Assembly (NCBI RefSeq): GCF_000443165.1
Contig: NZ_ATJV01000044.1
Coordinates: 30,263 to 94,262, forward strand
Length of the DNA stretch: 64,000 nucleotides
Source of the DNA: Thauera terpenica 58Eu
GTDB taxonomy: Bacteria > Pseudomonadota > Gammaproteobacteria > Burkholderiales > Rhodocyclaceae
Direction of reading: 5' to 3'
The stretch's first letter is position 1; each line of letters starts with the position of its first letter. The notes under the pieces were generated by a model. That model ran no database searches. It was given only the letters and a program-made list of their open reading frames with translations, and was not told the origin of the DNA. Below, in pieces: positions 36,076 to 47,190 of this stretch. A program made the translations under genes and the position numbers.

Positions 36076-36756
36076 TCAGCTCTGGTAGCGCGCCAGACGT
36101 GCGGGGTCGTGCAGCTTGATGCGCTTGCCGTGTACGCTGATCAGGCTCGAGTTACTGAGGTCGTGGAAGATGCGCGACAGGGTTTCCGGAGTCAGGTTAA
36201 GGCGCGAGGCGATCACCTGCTTGCTGGTGGGGAGGTCGATCTCGCACGGCGAATCGCTGTCGGCGATCTGCAGCAGATAGCCGATGACGCGCTGAATGCT
36301 CGAGCGCAGGGAGTAGGTCTCGACATCCTCGATCAGGCCGTGCAGGCGGATCGCCATGCCCGCCAACAGCTTGTGGGCGAAGGTCGAGTCCTGGTCGATG
36401 AGCTCGGTGACGATGGCCTGACCGATATGGATTAGCGTCGTTTCGGTGAGCGCCTCGGCAAAGACCGGGTAGGGCTTGTTCATGAACATCACCGCCTCGC
36501 CGAAGCTCTGCATCGAGCCGATGATCTCGACCACTTTCTCCGTACCCTGAGGCGAGGAGAAAGCGAGCTTGACCTGGCCGGAGACGACAAAGTAAAAACC
36601 ATGCGGCTGGTCGCCGCGCTGGAACAGCACTTCGCCGCGGGCAATATTGCGCTCACGGGTGTAGCGTGCCACGCGTTCCAGGTCTGCAGCGACCAGTTCG
36701 CTGAAAAGCGGAATGCGCTTGATCAGCGCAGGAATGTCGAGTGGGGTGTTGGCCAT
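36076..36756 (-). CDS. Crp/Fnr-family regulator, DNR-like (no Fe-S cysteines)
   Basis: A 226-residue regulator: cyclic-nucleotide-binding fold (about 20-130) and helix-turn-helix with PETLSRIFHDL, whose E-x-x-S-R core predicts an FNR-type TTGAT half site. The N-terminal cysteine cluster of FNR is missing, which suggests the DNR/NnrR group, often nitric-oxide or heme sensors in denitrifiers. ATG 36756 is the start; the frame extends upstream without support. Ligand is inferred. Confidence 0.82.
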   Translation of the reverse strand: MANTPLDIPALIKRIPLFSELVAADLERVARYTRERNIARGEVLFQRGDQPHGFYFVVSGQVKLAFSSPQGTEKVVEIIGSMQSFGEAVMFMNKPYPVFAEALTETTLIHIGQAIVTELIDQDSTFAHKLLAGMAIRLHGLIEDVETYSLRSSIQRVIGYLLQIADSDSPCEIDLPTSKQVIASRLNLTPETLSRIFHDLSNSSLISVHGKRIKLHDPARLARYQS

Positions 36757-36860
36757 GTATGTGCGTTCCTGAGCGGCAAGCGGTCTCATTCATCGACTGC
36801 AATTTTAATGGAGGCTGGTCCTGCCGCGGAAATTGGGGTGGGGTTCAGAAAAGGAAAAAA

Positions 36861-37253
36861 ATGTACTTCGCCATCAAGCATCTTCACGTCACCTGCGTGG
36901 TGCTCAGTGCGGCCGGGTTCTTGTTGCGGGGCTACTGGATGTTGAGCGGCAGCAGGCTGCTGCAGAGCCGGCCTGCGCGCGTGATGCCTCACATCATCGA
37001 CACCACCTTGTTGCTCAGCGCGATTGCCCTGGCGGTGATGATCGAGCAGTATCCCTTTGCCGCCGCTTGGGTGACGGCCAAGGTTTTCGGTCTTCTTGCG
37101 TACATCCTGCTTGGCACTGTCGCGCTCAAGCGCGGCCGCACGATGTCGACGCGGGTGTTGGCTTTCATTGGTGCGATCGCGGTGTACGCCTGGATCGTGT
37201 CGGTGGCGTTGACGAAGAATGTGGCTGGCTTTTTGCTTGCATTCGGGGCTTGA
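36861..37253 (+). CDS. SirB2-like membrane protein
   Basis: A 130-residue protein with four helices that starts MYFAIKHLHVTCVVLSAAGF, the SirB family opening. ATG 36861 follows AAGGAAAAAA. The name derives from Salmonella invasion gene expression, but the biochemical role is unknown. It lies between two Crp/Fnr genes. Confidence 0.85.
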   Translation: MYFAIKHLHVTCVVLSAAGFLLRGYWMLSGSRLLQSRPARVMPHIIDTTLLLSAIALAVMIEQYPFAAAWVTAKVFGLLAYILLGTVALKRGRTMSTRVLAFIGAIAVYAWIVSVALTKNVAGFLLAFGA

Positions 37254-37299
37254 AAGCTGAAAGCTGTCCCGCCAGGCAATTGACGCCTTGACGCCGGAT

Positions 37300-38046
37300 T
37301 CAGCGTCCGCCGCCTGCGGTTTGATGCTGGATGAGTTTGCGCAGGCCGGCGGTGTCAAGCAGCCGGATGTGCTTTTGCTGCACCCCGATCAGGCCCTCTT
37401 CCTGGAAGCGTGAAAACGCGCGTGATACGGTTTCAAGCTTCAGGCCAAGGTAGGAGCCGATCTCCTCGCGCGTCATGCGTAGATGGAACTCCGCTGCCGA
37501 AAAGCCGCGCGCGGTGAAGCGCTGTGACATGTTGAGCAGGAAGGCCGCGAGTCGCTCTTCGGCGCGCATCGAGCCCAGCAGCATCATCACGCCATGGTCG
37601 CGCACGATCTCACGGCTCATGACCTTGTGAAACTGCAGCTGCAGCCCCTCGACCTTGTGCGACAGCTCTTCGAGCTTGGCGTAGGAGATGACACACACCT
37701 CGCTGTCTTCGAGTGCGACGGCGTTGCAGCTGTGGGTACCGGTACTGATGCCGTCAAGGCCGAGGATCTCGCCCGTCATCTGGAACCCGGTCACCTGGTC
37801 GCGCCCATCCTCAAGCACGACGTCGGTCTTGAACGAGCCGGCGCGGATCGCGTAGATGGCCTCGAACGGGTCTCCTGCGCGGTACAGGTTCTGCTGGCGC
37901 TTGACCTTGCGGCGCGCGCCAACCAGTTCATCGAGCTGGTCCAGGTCGCTGTCGGACATGCCAAAGGGCAGGCACAGCTCAACGAGGTTGCACTGCGAAC
38001 AGGCCGTTTTCAATCCATTCACTGAAATTGGCACACTTGCCCTCAT
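37300..38046 (-). CDS. fnr: oxygen-responsive regulator FNR/ANR
   Basis: A 248-residue Crp/Fnr protein with the [4Fe-4S] ligand set C16, C19, C25 (CSQCNLVELC) and C107 (HSCNA), matching the spacing in E. coli FNR. The cluster is lost in oxygen. The recognition helix is LKLETVSRAFSRF, whose E-x-x-S-R reads TTGATnnnnATCAA. Four such boxes occur in this window (fcc/sox, ccoN twice, hemN). The start is chosen at ATG 38046; GTG 38052 or GTG 38088 are also possible. Confidence 0.93.
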   Translation of the reverse strand: MRASVPISVNGLKTACSQCNLVELCLPFGMSDSDLDQLDELVGARRKVKRQQNLYRAGDPFEAIYAIRAGSFKTDVVLEDGRDQVTGFQMTGEILGLDGISTGTHSCNAVALEDSEVCVISYAKLEELSHKVEGLQLQFHKVMSREIVRDHGVMMLLGSMRAEERLAAFLLNMSQRFTARGFSAAEFHLRMTREEIGSYLGLKLETVSRAFSRFQEEGLIGVQQKHIRLLDTAGLRKLIQHQTAGGGR

Positions 38047-38126
38047 CTGCACGATAATCCCGTTCCTTTGAGACAAAGTTTCAGGCACCGGATTGCGACC
38101 TCTCTGGATCAGGCCACTCTTCGCCG

Positions 38127-38140
38127 TTGATCCATGTCAA
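38127..38140 (+). promoter_or_regulatory. FNR box upstream of hemN
   Basis: TTGATCCATGTCAA is centred about 41 bp before a predicted start near 38175, with a -10-like CATTGT at 38163-38168. It may also influence the divergent fnr gene (autoregulation). Confidence 0.82.
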
Positions 38141-38194
38141 CCAAAAAAATCCGGTGTTCTGTCATTGTTTGGCACACACTGAAGCAGTTAGGCC

Positions 38195-39586
38195 ATGACC
38201 GACCAGAACGAACTCATATTCGATCCGCAACTGATCCGTAAATTTGATATCAACGGTCCGCGGTACACCTCTTATCCAACGGCGGATCGCTTCGTCGAGG
38301 CCTTCAATGCCGACGCCCTCAAGGATTGGCTTGCAAAAAGAGCCATTGGCGGCGTCAGCAAACCGCTCTCATTATACTTCCACATCCCCTTCTGTAACAC
38401 GATCTGCTACTACTGTGCCTGCAACAAGATCATCACCAAGGATCACGGGCGCTCGGCCAAGTATCTGAAATACCTCGCCAAAGAGATCGCGATGCAGGCG
38501 CAATGCCTGGAGGGCTCACGCCAGGTCACGCAGTTGCACCTGGGTGGTGGCACTCCCACCTTCCTGTCGCACGACGAGTTGCGCGAGTTGATGGCCTCGG
38601 TACGCGAGCATTTCACGCTCGTCCCCAATGGCGAATACTCGATCGAGGTCGACCCGCGCAAGGTCGATTTCGACACCGTCAAGCTGCTCTCCGAGCTCGG
38701 CTTCAACCGCATGAGCGTGGGCGTGCAGGACTTTGCCGCAGACGTGCAGCAGGCGGTCAACCGCATTCAGAGCTTCGACGAGACCAAGCTCGTCATCGAC
38801 GCGGCGCGCGCCACCGGCTTCAAGTCGATCAGCATGGACCTGATCTACGGCCTGCCCAAGCAGAACGTGATCAGCTTCAACCGCACGCTCGAGCAGGTGC
38901 TGGAGATCTCGCCCGACCGCATCTCGCTCTACAGCTACGCCCATCTGCCGGGGCTGTTCAAGCCCCAGCGTCGCATCTTCATCGGCGACATGCCCACGCC
39001 CGACACCAAGCTGCAGTTGCTGCAACTCGGCATCCGTCGCCTGACGGAGGCGGGCTATGTCTACATCGGCATGGACCACTTCGCCAAGCCTGACGACGAA
39101 CTCACCATCGCCCAGCGCCAGGGGCGGCTGCAGCGCAACTTCCAGGGTTACTCGACCCAGGCCGAATGCGACATGCTGTCCTTCGGCGTTTCGGCGATCG
39201 GCAAGATCGGGCCGGTCTACGTGCAAAACGTGAAGACGCTCGACGAGTACTACGACGCGCTCGATCGCGACGAGCTGCCGGTGCTGCGTGGCGTCGAGCT
39301 GACCGCAGACGATCTGCTGCGGCGCTCCATCATCCAGGCGCTGATGTGCCACTTCGAGCTGTCGATGCAGTCGATCGAGATCGCCCACCTGATCAATTTC
39401 CGCGAGTATTTTGCCCAGGAGCTCGGCGACCTGGAGGAAATGGAAAAGGCCGGCCTGGTCAAGATCGACGGCGACTGGATCAGCGTCCAGCCCGGCGGTC
39501 GCCTGCTGGTAAGAGGTATTGCGATGGTGTTCGACCGCTATCTGCGTGCCGATCGTGAGCGCGCACGTTATTCACGCGTGATCTGA
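38195..39586 (+). CDS. hemN: oxygen-independent coproporphyrinogen III oxidase
   Basis: A 463-residue radical SAM enzyme that decarboxylates coproporphyrinogen III to protoporphyrinogen IX without oxygen. The cluster motif is CNTICYYCAC (CxxxCxxC plus the HemN-type extra Cys), with GGGTPTFL following. Length and C-terminal domain match HemN proper rather than the short HemW. It supplies heme for cbb3 and cytochromes under anoxia; an FNR box lies upstream. Confidence 0.95.
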   Translation: MTDQNELIFDPQLIRKFDINGPRYTSYPTADRFVEAFNADALKDWLAKRAIGGVSKPLSLYFHIPFCNTICYYCACNKIITKDHGRSAKYLKYLAKEIAMQAQCLEGSRQVTQLHLGGGTPTFLSHDELRELMASVREHFTLVPNGEYSIEVDPRKVDFDTVKLLSELGFNRMSVGVQDFAADVQQAVNRIQSFDETKLVIDAARATGFKSISMDLIYGLPKQNVISFNRTLEQVLEISPDRISLYSYAHLPGLFKPQRRIFIGDMPTPDTKLQLLQLGIRRLTEAGYVYIGMDHFAKPDDELTIAQRQGRLQRNFQGYSTQAECDMLSFGVSAIGKIGPVYVQNVKTLDEYYDALDRDELPVLRGVELTADDLLRRSIIQALMCHFELSMQSIEIAHLINFREYFAQELGDLEEMEKAGLVKIDGDWISVQPGGRLLVRGIAMVFDRYLRADRERARYSRVI

Positions 39587-39691
39587 GCGCACAGCACGGG
39601 CGTGCACCAGGCGCAGCAGACACGACCCGTCTGCTGCGCTGCGGCGTAGAATGGCGGTCTGCCTTCTGCCTGCGTAGAACTCACTCACGCC

Positions 39692-40402
39692 ATGCCCGAA
39701 ACCGGTTACCTCGCCGTCTTCCTCATCGGTCTGCTCGGCGGCACGCACTGCGTGTCGATGTGCGGTGGCATCGTGGGCGCGCTCACCGTGCAGGTGCACA
39801 CGCCGGGCGGCAAGCCGCAGTGGCCGCTGCATCTGGGCTACAACCTCGGTCGCATCACCACCTACACCGCGCTCGGTGGCGTGGTTGGCACCCTGGGCTC
39901 GGTTGGCATGCTGTACGACGGCATGCTGCCGGTGCAGATGAGCCTGTACGTGCTGGCCAACCTGATGCTGATCGCGCTCGGACTCTACCTCACCGGCTTT
40001 ACCCGCCTGCTGGCACCGCTGGAACGCGGCGGTCACGTCCTGTGGCGGCGCATCCAGCCCTTGACGCGACGCTTCCTGCCGGCACGCTCGCTCAAACAGG
40101 CCTTGCCTCTGGGCCTGCTGTGGGGCTTCATCCCCTGTGGTCTGACGTATTCCATTCTTGCCACCGCGCTCGTCACCGGTTCGGGCGCGCGCGGCGCCGG
40201 ACTGATGCTTGCTTTCGGTCTCGGCACTTTGCCCAACTTGCTGCTCGCGGGCATGTTGTTCAAGCGCTTTCGGGACTTCACCCGTAATCCCAAGGTCCGT
40301 TTCGCCTCTGGCCTGCTGGTGCTCGGCTTCGGTGTTTTCGGGCTCTATCATGCACCCACCCTGGGCGGCGAGCTTTGGAGCGGTGTGGTCTGTGTGACCT
40401 GA
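39692..40402 (+). CDS. SafE/DsbD_2-type membrane protein, probably cytochrome oxidase or metal related
   Basis: A 236-residue, six-helix protein with the conserved GGTHCVSMCGGIVGAL in helix 1 and LLWGFIPCGLTYSILATAL in the middle. The paired cysteines are the mark of the DsbD_2/UreH_2 family annotated as sulfite exporter TauE/SafE. The family often lies beside ccoI/hemN/copA genes, as here, so a role in copper or thiol handling for oxidase assembly is likely but unproven. Confidence 0.8.
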   Translation: MPETGYLAVFLIGLLGGTHCVSMCGGIVGALTVQVHTPGGKPQWPLHLGYNLGRITTYTALGGVVGTLGSVGMLYDGMLPVQMSLYVLANLMLIALGLYLTGFTRLLAPLERGGHVLWRRIQPLTRRFLPARSLKQALPLGLLWGFIPCGLTYSILATALVTGSGARGAGLMLAFGLGTLPNLLLAGMLFKRFRDFTRNPKVRFASGLLVLGFGVFGLYHAPTLGGELWSGVVCVT

Positions 40403-40562
40403 AGCGCAGGCCGGCATGCCTTGCGGCGCTCGATGCCGGCCTGGGTGATGTGCAGGCGGCGCCCGCCGCCATGACTGCGGACCTTGCGGGGAGCTTTCCC
40501 GAGCCGAAGCGGGTCCAACTCGACTCTTCCCCCCGAATTCATTCCTTCTGCCGGCAGAGCCC

Positions 40563-42821
<2,259 letters not shown>

Positions 42822-42867
42822 GGCGGCCCGCGGCGGACCCTCCATTTTTCAGTCGGGAGTGATAGAA

Positions 42868-43077
42868 ATGAACGAAGTGACGATCAAGGTTGAAGGCATG
42901 AGCTGCGGCGGTTGCGTGGCCAACGTGACCGGTGTGCTGAAGGCGCTGTCGGGCGTGAGTGAGGCCCAGGTGTCGCTCGCCGATGCCTCCGCCACCGTGC
43001 GCTACGACCCGGCCACGGTGTCGGTCGAAGCGCTGCGCGCAGCGGTGGAAAATGCGGGTTTTGACGCGCCGGCCTGA
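42868..43077 (+). CDS. copZ: copper chaperone, heavy-metal-associated domain
   Basis: A 69-residue single HMA domain: metal site GMSCGGCV at 10-17. ATG 42868 follows CGGGAGTGATAGAA. It probably hands Cu(I) to CopA, 46 bp upstream in the same operon. Confidence 0.92.
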   Translation: MNEVTIKVEGMSCGGCVANVTGVLKALSGVSEAQVSLADASATVRYDPATVSVEALRAAVENAGFDAPA

Positions 43078-43169
43078 GCTCTGAGAGTTGTTGCCATTGC
43101 CATGGCGCAGTGCAATGCACTACGGTTTCCCCCTATAATCCGCGCACAAATTTTCGACGGGAGGGCAGC

Positions 43170-43697
43170 ATGGGTTTTGATCTGGTCAGCGCCGGCAGGG
43201 ATGTACCGAACGATATCAACGTCATCATCGAGATCTCCGCACAGGGCGATCCGATCAAGTTCGAAGTGGACAAGGACAGCGGTGCCGTCTTCGTCGACCG
43301 CTTCATGGGCACTTCCATGCGTTACCCCATCAACTACGGCTATGTGCCGCACACCATTGCCGGTGACGGCGATCCGGTGGACGTGCTGGTGGTGACGCCT
43401 TTCCCGCTGGCACCGGGCGTTGTCATCCGCTGCCGCCCGGTGGGCGTGCTGAAGATGGAAGACGACGGTGGTCTGGATGCCAAGGTCGTGGCCGTGCCGG
43501 TGTCCAAGCTGACCCCGCTCTACGACAAGGTCCAGAGCACTGAGGATCTGCCCGAGTTGCTGATGAAGCAGACCGTGCATTTCTTCGAGCACTACAAGGA
43601 TCTCGAACCCGGCAAGTGGGTGAAAGTGCAGGGCTGGGGCACGGTCGAAGAGGCCAGGCAGGAGATCGTGAACGGTCTGGCTGCCGCCAGCAAGTAA
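43170..43697 (+). CDS. ppa: inorganic pyrophosphatase
   Basis: A 175-residue family I soluble pyrophosphatase. Metal-binding signature DGDPVDVLV, with the upstream segment [11 protein letters not shown] and the downstream KWVKVQGW. It hydrolyses PPi from biosynthesis. ATG 43170 follows GGGAGGGCAGC; the frame further upstream is non-coding. Confidence 0.96.
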   Translation: MGFDLVSAGRDVPNDINVIIEISAQGDPIKFEVDKDSGAVFVDRFMGTSMRYPINYGYVPHTIAGDGDPVDVLVVTPFPLAPGVVIRCRPVGVLKMEDDGGLDAKVVAVPVSKLTPLYDKVQSTEDLPELLMKQTVHFFEHYKDLEPGKWVKVQGWGTVEEARQEIVNGLAAASK

Positions 43698-43712
43698 GCG
43701 CTTCAGGCATTG

Positions 43713-43741
43713 AAAAACCGCGGGACCCCGCGGTTTTTTTT
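43713..43741 (+). terminator. intrinsic terminator after ppa
   Basis: AAAAACCGCGG GACC CCGCGG followed by eight T. Confidence 0.93.
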
Positions 43742-43780
43742 CGCCTGCGCCTGGCGGCGTGGCGCTGCACGCCTGAAAGC

Positions 43781-45199
43781 TCAGGCAGGAATGCGCGCCA
43801 CGTGCAACAGGTTGGTGCTGCCGCTGCGGCCGAAGGGCAGGCCGGCGATCACGATGACCGCGTCCCCGGCCTGAGCAAAGCCATGTGCCTGCGCGGCCGC
43901 CGCCGCATGCTCGACCATCGCGTCGAGATCGTGCACCTCCTCGAAGGGCACTGGATGCACGCCCCATGCCAGTGTCAGCCGGCGTGCCGTCGTCATTTGC
44001 AAGGTCAGTGCCAGGATGGGTGTGACCGGGCGCTCGCGGCTGGCACGCAGGGCGCTGAAGCCCGATGAGGTGTAGGCCACTGTGGCCGCCGGTTCGAGCA
44101 ACTCGGCCACGCCCCGCAGCGCGCTGCAGATGGCGTCGGGCGTGTTGGCCCCGGCAGGGCTGTGGCTGGCTTCCAGCCCGGCGCGCCAGGCCGGGTCCTG
44201 CTCCACCTCGCCGATGATGCGGTGCATGATATCCACCGCCTCCACCGGGTATTGGCCGGACGCCGACTCCGCCGACAGCATCACCGCGTCGGCGCCGTCG
44301 TAGATGGCGGTGGCCACGTCCGAGGCCTCGGCGCGCGTCGGCACCGGTGCGCTGACCATCGACTCCAGCATCTGCGTCGCCACCACCACGGGCTTGCCGG
44401 CGGCGCGGGCAGCGCGCACGATGCGACGCTGCAACACCGGCACCTGCTGTGGCGGCATCTCCACGCCGAGGTCGCCGCGCGCCACCATGACGCCATCGGC
44501 GAGCGCGACGATGGGCTCGAGTTGATCGATGGCGGCCGGTTTTTCCAGCTTGGCCATGATCCAGGCACGGTCGCCGATGATCGCGCGCGCCTCGCGCACG
44601 TCTTCGGCGCGCTGCACGAAAGACAGCGCCACCCAGTCCACGCCCAGTGTCAGACCGAAGTCGAGATCGGCCAGGTCCTTGGCCGTGAGCGGCGAGATCG
44701 GCAGCACCGCGCCCGGCACATTGACGCCCTTGCGATCCGACAGCACGCCACCGACCAGCACCGTGGTTTCGGCGAAGTCGGCCCCGAACGCGTCCACCCG
44801 CAGACGCAGCTTGCCGTCGTCCAGCAGCAGCTCGGTGCCGACCTTGAGCGCGGCGAAGATCTCGGGGTGGGGCAGGTTGGCGCGCTCCGCATCGCCTGCC
44901 GTGGGCTCGAGGTCGAGGCGGAAGCGGGCGCCTTGCGCCAGCACCACCGCGCCTGCGGCAAATCGGCCCACGCGCAGCTTGGGGCCTTGCAAGTCCATCA
45001 GTACACCGATCGGGCGGCCGACCTCGTGTTCGACCGCGCGGATCAGCTGCACACTTTCCGCGTGGTCAGCATGCTTGCCGTGGCTGAAGTTCAGGCGAAA
45101 GACGTCGGCGCCGGCGCCGACCAGCGCGCGGATGCATTCGCGGCTGGAACTCGATGGACCGAGCGTGGCGATGATGCGGGCGCTGCGTTCGCGTTTCAT
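43781..45199 (-). CDS. pyk: pyruvate kinase
   Basis: A 472-residue pyruvate kinase. N-terminal RSARIIATLGPSS, active-site region IMAKLEKPAAIDQL, and the metal-binding MVARGDLGVEMP. It converts phosphoenolpyruvate and ADP to pyruvate and ATP. Its start overlaps the stop of the GlcG-family gene (45196-45199), so it is the last gene of the hyi operon. This suggests a catabolic isozyme for glyoxylate/hydroxypyruvate-derived glycerate rather than the main glycolytic one. Confidence 0.95.
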   Translation of the reverse strand: MKRERSARIIATLGPSSSSRECIRALVGAGADVFRLNFSHGKHADHAESVQLIRAVEHEVGRPIGVLMDLQGPKLRVGRFAAGAVVLAQGARFRLDLEPTAGDAERANLPHPEIFAALKVGTELLLDDGKLRLRVDAFGADFAETTVLVGGVLSDRKGVNVPGAVLPISPLTAKDLADLDFGLTLGVDWVALSFVQRAEDVREARAIIGDRAWIMAKLEKPAAIDQLEPIVALADGVMVARGDLGVEMPPQQVPVLQRRIVRAARAAGKPVVVATQMLESMVSAPVPTRAEASDVATAIYDGADAVMLSAESASGQYPVEAVDIMHRIIGEVEQDPAWRAGLEASHSPAGANTPDAICSALRGVAELLEPAATVAYTSSGFSALRASRERPVTPILALTLQMTTARRLTLAWGVHPVPFEEVHDLDAMVEHAAAAAQAHGFAQAGDAVIVIAGLPFGRSGSTNLLHVARIPA

Positions 45200-45639
45200 C
45201 CTGCGTTCTCCGGGGCGGCGGACGAGGAGCTTGTTGCGCTGCCAAGGAGCGCGACCACCCCGGCGCGCGCGACCTGGGCGTCTTCGCCCGCCTTGACGCC
45301 GGAAACGCCGACGCCGGCGATGACGCTGCCATCGACCACGACGGGCTCTCCGCCTTCAAGCGGCACCACGGGCAGGGCCAGCGCGGCAAATCTGCCGTTG
45401 TTGACCATGTCCTCGAACACCTTGCTCGGCTTGCCGCTCAGTACGCAGGTGCGCGCCTTTTCGGGGGCGACGGCCGCACTCATCAGCGGCGCGCCGTCCA
45501 TGCGCTGCAGCCACAGCGCGTGGCCACCGGCGTCACAGATGGCAATGCTCACCGCCCAGCCGTGGGCGATGGCCTCGGCTTCAGCCGCAGCGGCAATCAG
45601 CTTCGCATCGGCCAGTGTCAGGGCATGGGTGGTTTTCAT
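45196..45639 (-). CDS. GlcG/HbpS-family protein
   Basis: A 147-residue DUF336 protein: LTLADAKLIAAAAEAEA, then ICDAGGHALWLQRMDGA and a central GGEPVVVDGSVIAGVGVSG. The family includes GlcG of the glycolate operon and heme-binding HbpS; its role is unsettled. Position between DUF3830 and pyk, with ATGA overlap to pyk, ties it to C2/C3 acid metabolism. Confidence 0.85.
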   Translation of the reverse strand: MKTTHALTLADAKLIAAAAEAEAIAHGWAVSIAICDAGGHALWLQRMDGAPLMSAAVAPEKARTCVLSGKPSKVFEDMVNNGRFAALALPVVPLEGGEPVVVDGSVIAGVGVSGVKAGEDAQVARAGVVALLGSATSSSSAAPENAG

Positions 45640-45641
45640 TT

Positions 45642-46064
45642 TCAGCGCTCTCCAAGGTCGGTGAAGCGGATCCACTGTGCGCCCTTCCACAACACGGTCT
45701 GGCCCATCTCCATGAGCTGCTCGGCGCCTTCCACCACGGTGAGGAAGTGGTTGCCGGCGAGCTGCCCCATCTTGCTGGCGAAGCTGCTGCTGCCATAGGC
45801 GAACAGGATCTCGGTCTCGGAAAAACCGCCGGGATAGAGCAGGACGTCGCCGCGCGAAGGATGGTTGGTATGGTTCTCGAAACCCAGACCGGTATCGAAC
45901 TCGCCCAGCGGCACCCACACCGCCTCGCCGCTCCAGCGCGAATGAATGACCTGATTGGAAAAGGGCAGCAATTCGAGAAAGGCAGCGCAGGTCTTGGGCG
46001 CAGCGGCTTCCTCCAGACGGGCGACAAAGTGGAACGAACCGACGTCGAGAGCGAGGTGTCGCAT
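45642..46064 (-). CDS. DUF3830 (cyclophilin-like) protein
   Basis: A 140-residue soluble protein with segments SRWSGEAVWVPLGEF and SRGDVLLYPGG, matching the DUF3830 cyclophilin-like family. Family members sit in operons with amidohydrolases or hydroxyacid genes; no activity is known. It is two bases before the GlcG-family start, so tightly coupled. Confidence 0.78.
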   Translation of the reverse strand: MRHLALDVGSFHFVARLEEAAAPKTCAAFLELLPFSNQVIHSRWSGEAVWVPLGEFDTGLGFENHTNHPSRGDVLLYPGGFSETEILFAYGSSSFASKMGQLAGNHFLTVVEGAEQLMEMGQTVLWKGAQWIRFTDLGER

Positions 46065-46115
46065 CGTGATCTCCTTGAGATGGGATGGGGTGCGTGGTCG
46101 TGAAAAAGTCCGAAT

Positions 46116-46895
46116 TCAGCGCACAAGGGTCTTGATCCAGCCCAGTCCGGCCTGCGTGCCGGCGACCGGCTTGTATTCGCAACCGATCCAGCCGTCGTAG
46201 CCGAGCTGGTCGATGAAATTGAAAAGCCAAGCGTAGTTGATTTCGCCCGTGCCGGGTTCGTTGCGGCCCGGGTTGTCGGCAATCTGCATGTGGGCAATGC
46301 GCGGCCAGTGGGCGGCGATGGTATTGGCCAGCTCGCCCTCCATGCGCTGCATGTGATAGATGTCGTGCTGCAGGAACAGATTGTCCGCGCCCACCTCGTC
46401 GATGAGCGCGATCGCCTGTGCCGTGCCATGGAGATGGAAGCCGGGGATGTCGAAGGTGTTGATCGGCTCCACCAGCAGGCGGATGCCGGCCTTGTCCAGC
46501 TCGGCGGCAGCGAAGCGCAGATTGCTGACCAAGGTCGTGTGCACCGTGTCCGCATCCACCGCGGGCGGCGTGATGCCGGCGAGGCAGTTGAGCTGCTTGC
46601 AGCCCAGCGCGGTGGCGTACTCGAGCGCACGCCCGACGCCGTCCTGGAACTCGCCGACGCGCTGCGGATGACAGGCGATGCCGCGCTCGCCGCTTTCCCA
46701 GTTGCCTGCGGGCAGGTTGTGCAAGACTTGCACCAGCCCGTGGCTGGCGAGCCGTTCGGCGAGCTCGTTCTTGTCGAAGCCATAGGGAAAGAGGAACTCC
46801 ACCCCTTTGAAGCCCGCCTCCGCCGCCGCCTGAAAGCGCTCGAGGAAGGGCACTTCATTGAACAGCAGGGTCAGGTTGGCGTTGAACTTGGGCAT
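46116..46895 (-). CDS. hyi: hydroxypyruvate isomerase
   Basis: A 259-residue TIM-barrel protein of the Hyi/OtnI family: MPKFNANLTLLFNEVPFLERF, then VEFLFPYG, LVEPINTFDIPGF (catalytic Glu), LQHDIYHMQRMEG, and a C-terminal metal-binding IGCEYKP. It interconverts hydroxypyruvate and tartronate semialdehyde. It is the first gene of the operon; tartronate semialdehyde reductase and glycerate kinase are not in the window. Confidence 0.92.
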   Translation of the reverse strand: MPKFNANLTLLFNEVPFLERFQAAAEAGFKGVEFLFPYGFDKNELAERLASHGLVQVLHNLPAGNWESGERGIACHPQRVGEFQDGVGRALEYATALGCKQLNCLAGITPPAVDADTVHTTLVSNLRFAAAELDKAGIRLLVEPINTFDIPGFHLHGTAQAIALIDEVGADNLFLQHDIYHMQRMEGELANTIAAHWPRIAHMQIADNPGRNEPGTGEINYAWLFNFIDQLGYDGWIGCEYKPVAGTQAGLGWIKTLVR

Positions 46896-47060
46896 GTCGA
46901 TTTCTCCTGTGTTCGGTCCACGCGGGCTGCGCGCAAAAGCCCCTGTCCACGGCGCACGGCGCCTGGCGGATCGGGCCCGGACCAGTATTGTTCACCAGCA
47001 CCGGGATTTCGGGGAGCTTGGGCTGCGCGACAGTAGCTGCGGGCAGAAGCTGGTTTATTG

Positions 47061-47076
47061 ATATACAAATGTATAT
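47061..47076. promoter_or_regulatory. operator-like dyad upstream of hyi
   Basis: ATATAC AAAT GTATAT, a perfect 6-bp-arm dyad in the 295-bp region between hyi (minus) and the DUF2478 gene (plus). The shape resembles GntR-family sites; no regulator gene is adjacent. The rest of the interval shows nothing else recognised. Confidence 0.55.
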
Positions 47077-47190
47077 TACGATGCAGCCTTGGGCCCGGGG
47101 CAAGGCGTGAACGGGGCGCTGCCGCAGTGAGCGCCTGATCCCGGCCACACCCGCATTGTCAATATCGAACCCTGTTGCCGAGATCGTCCC

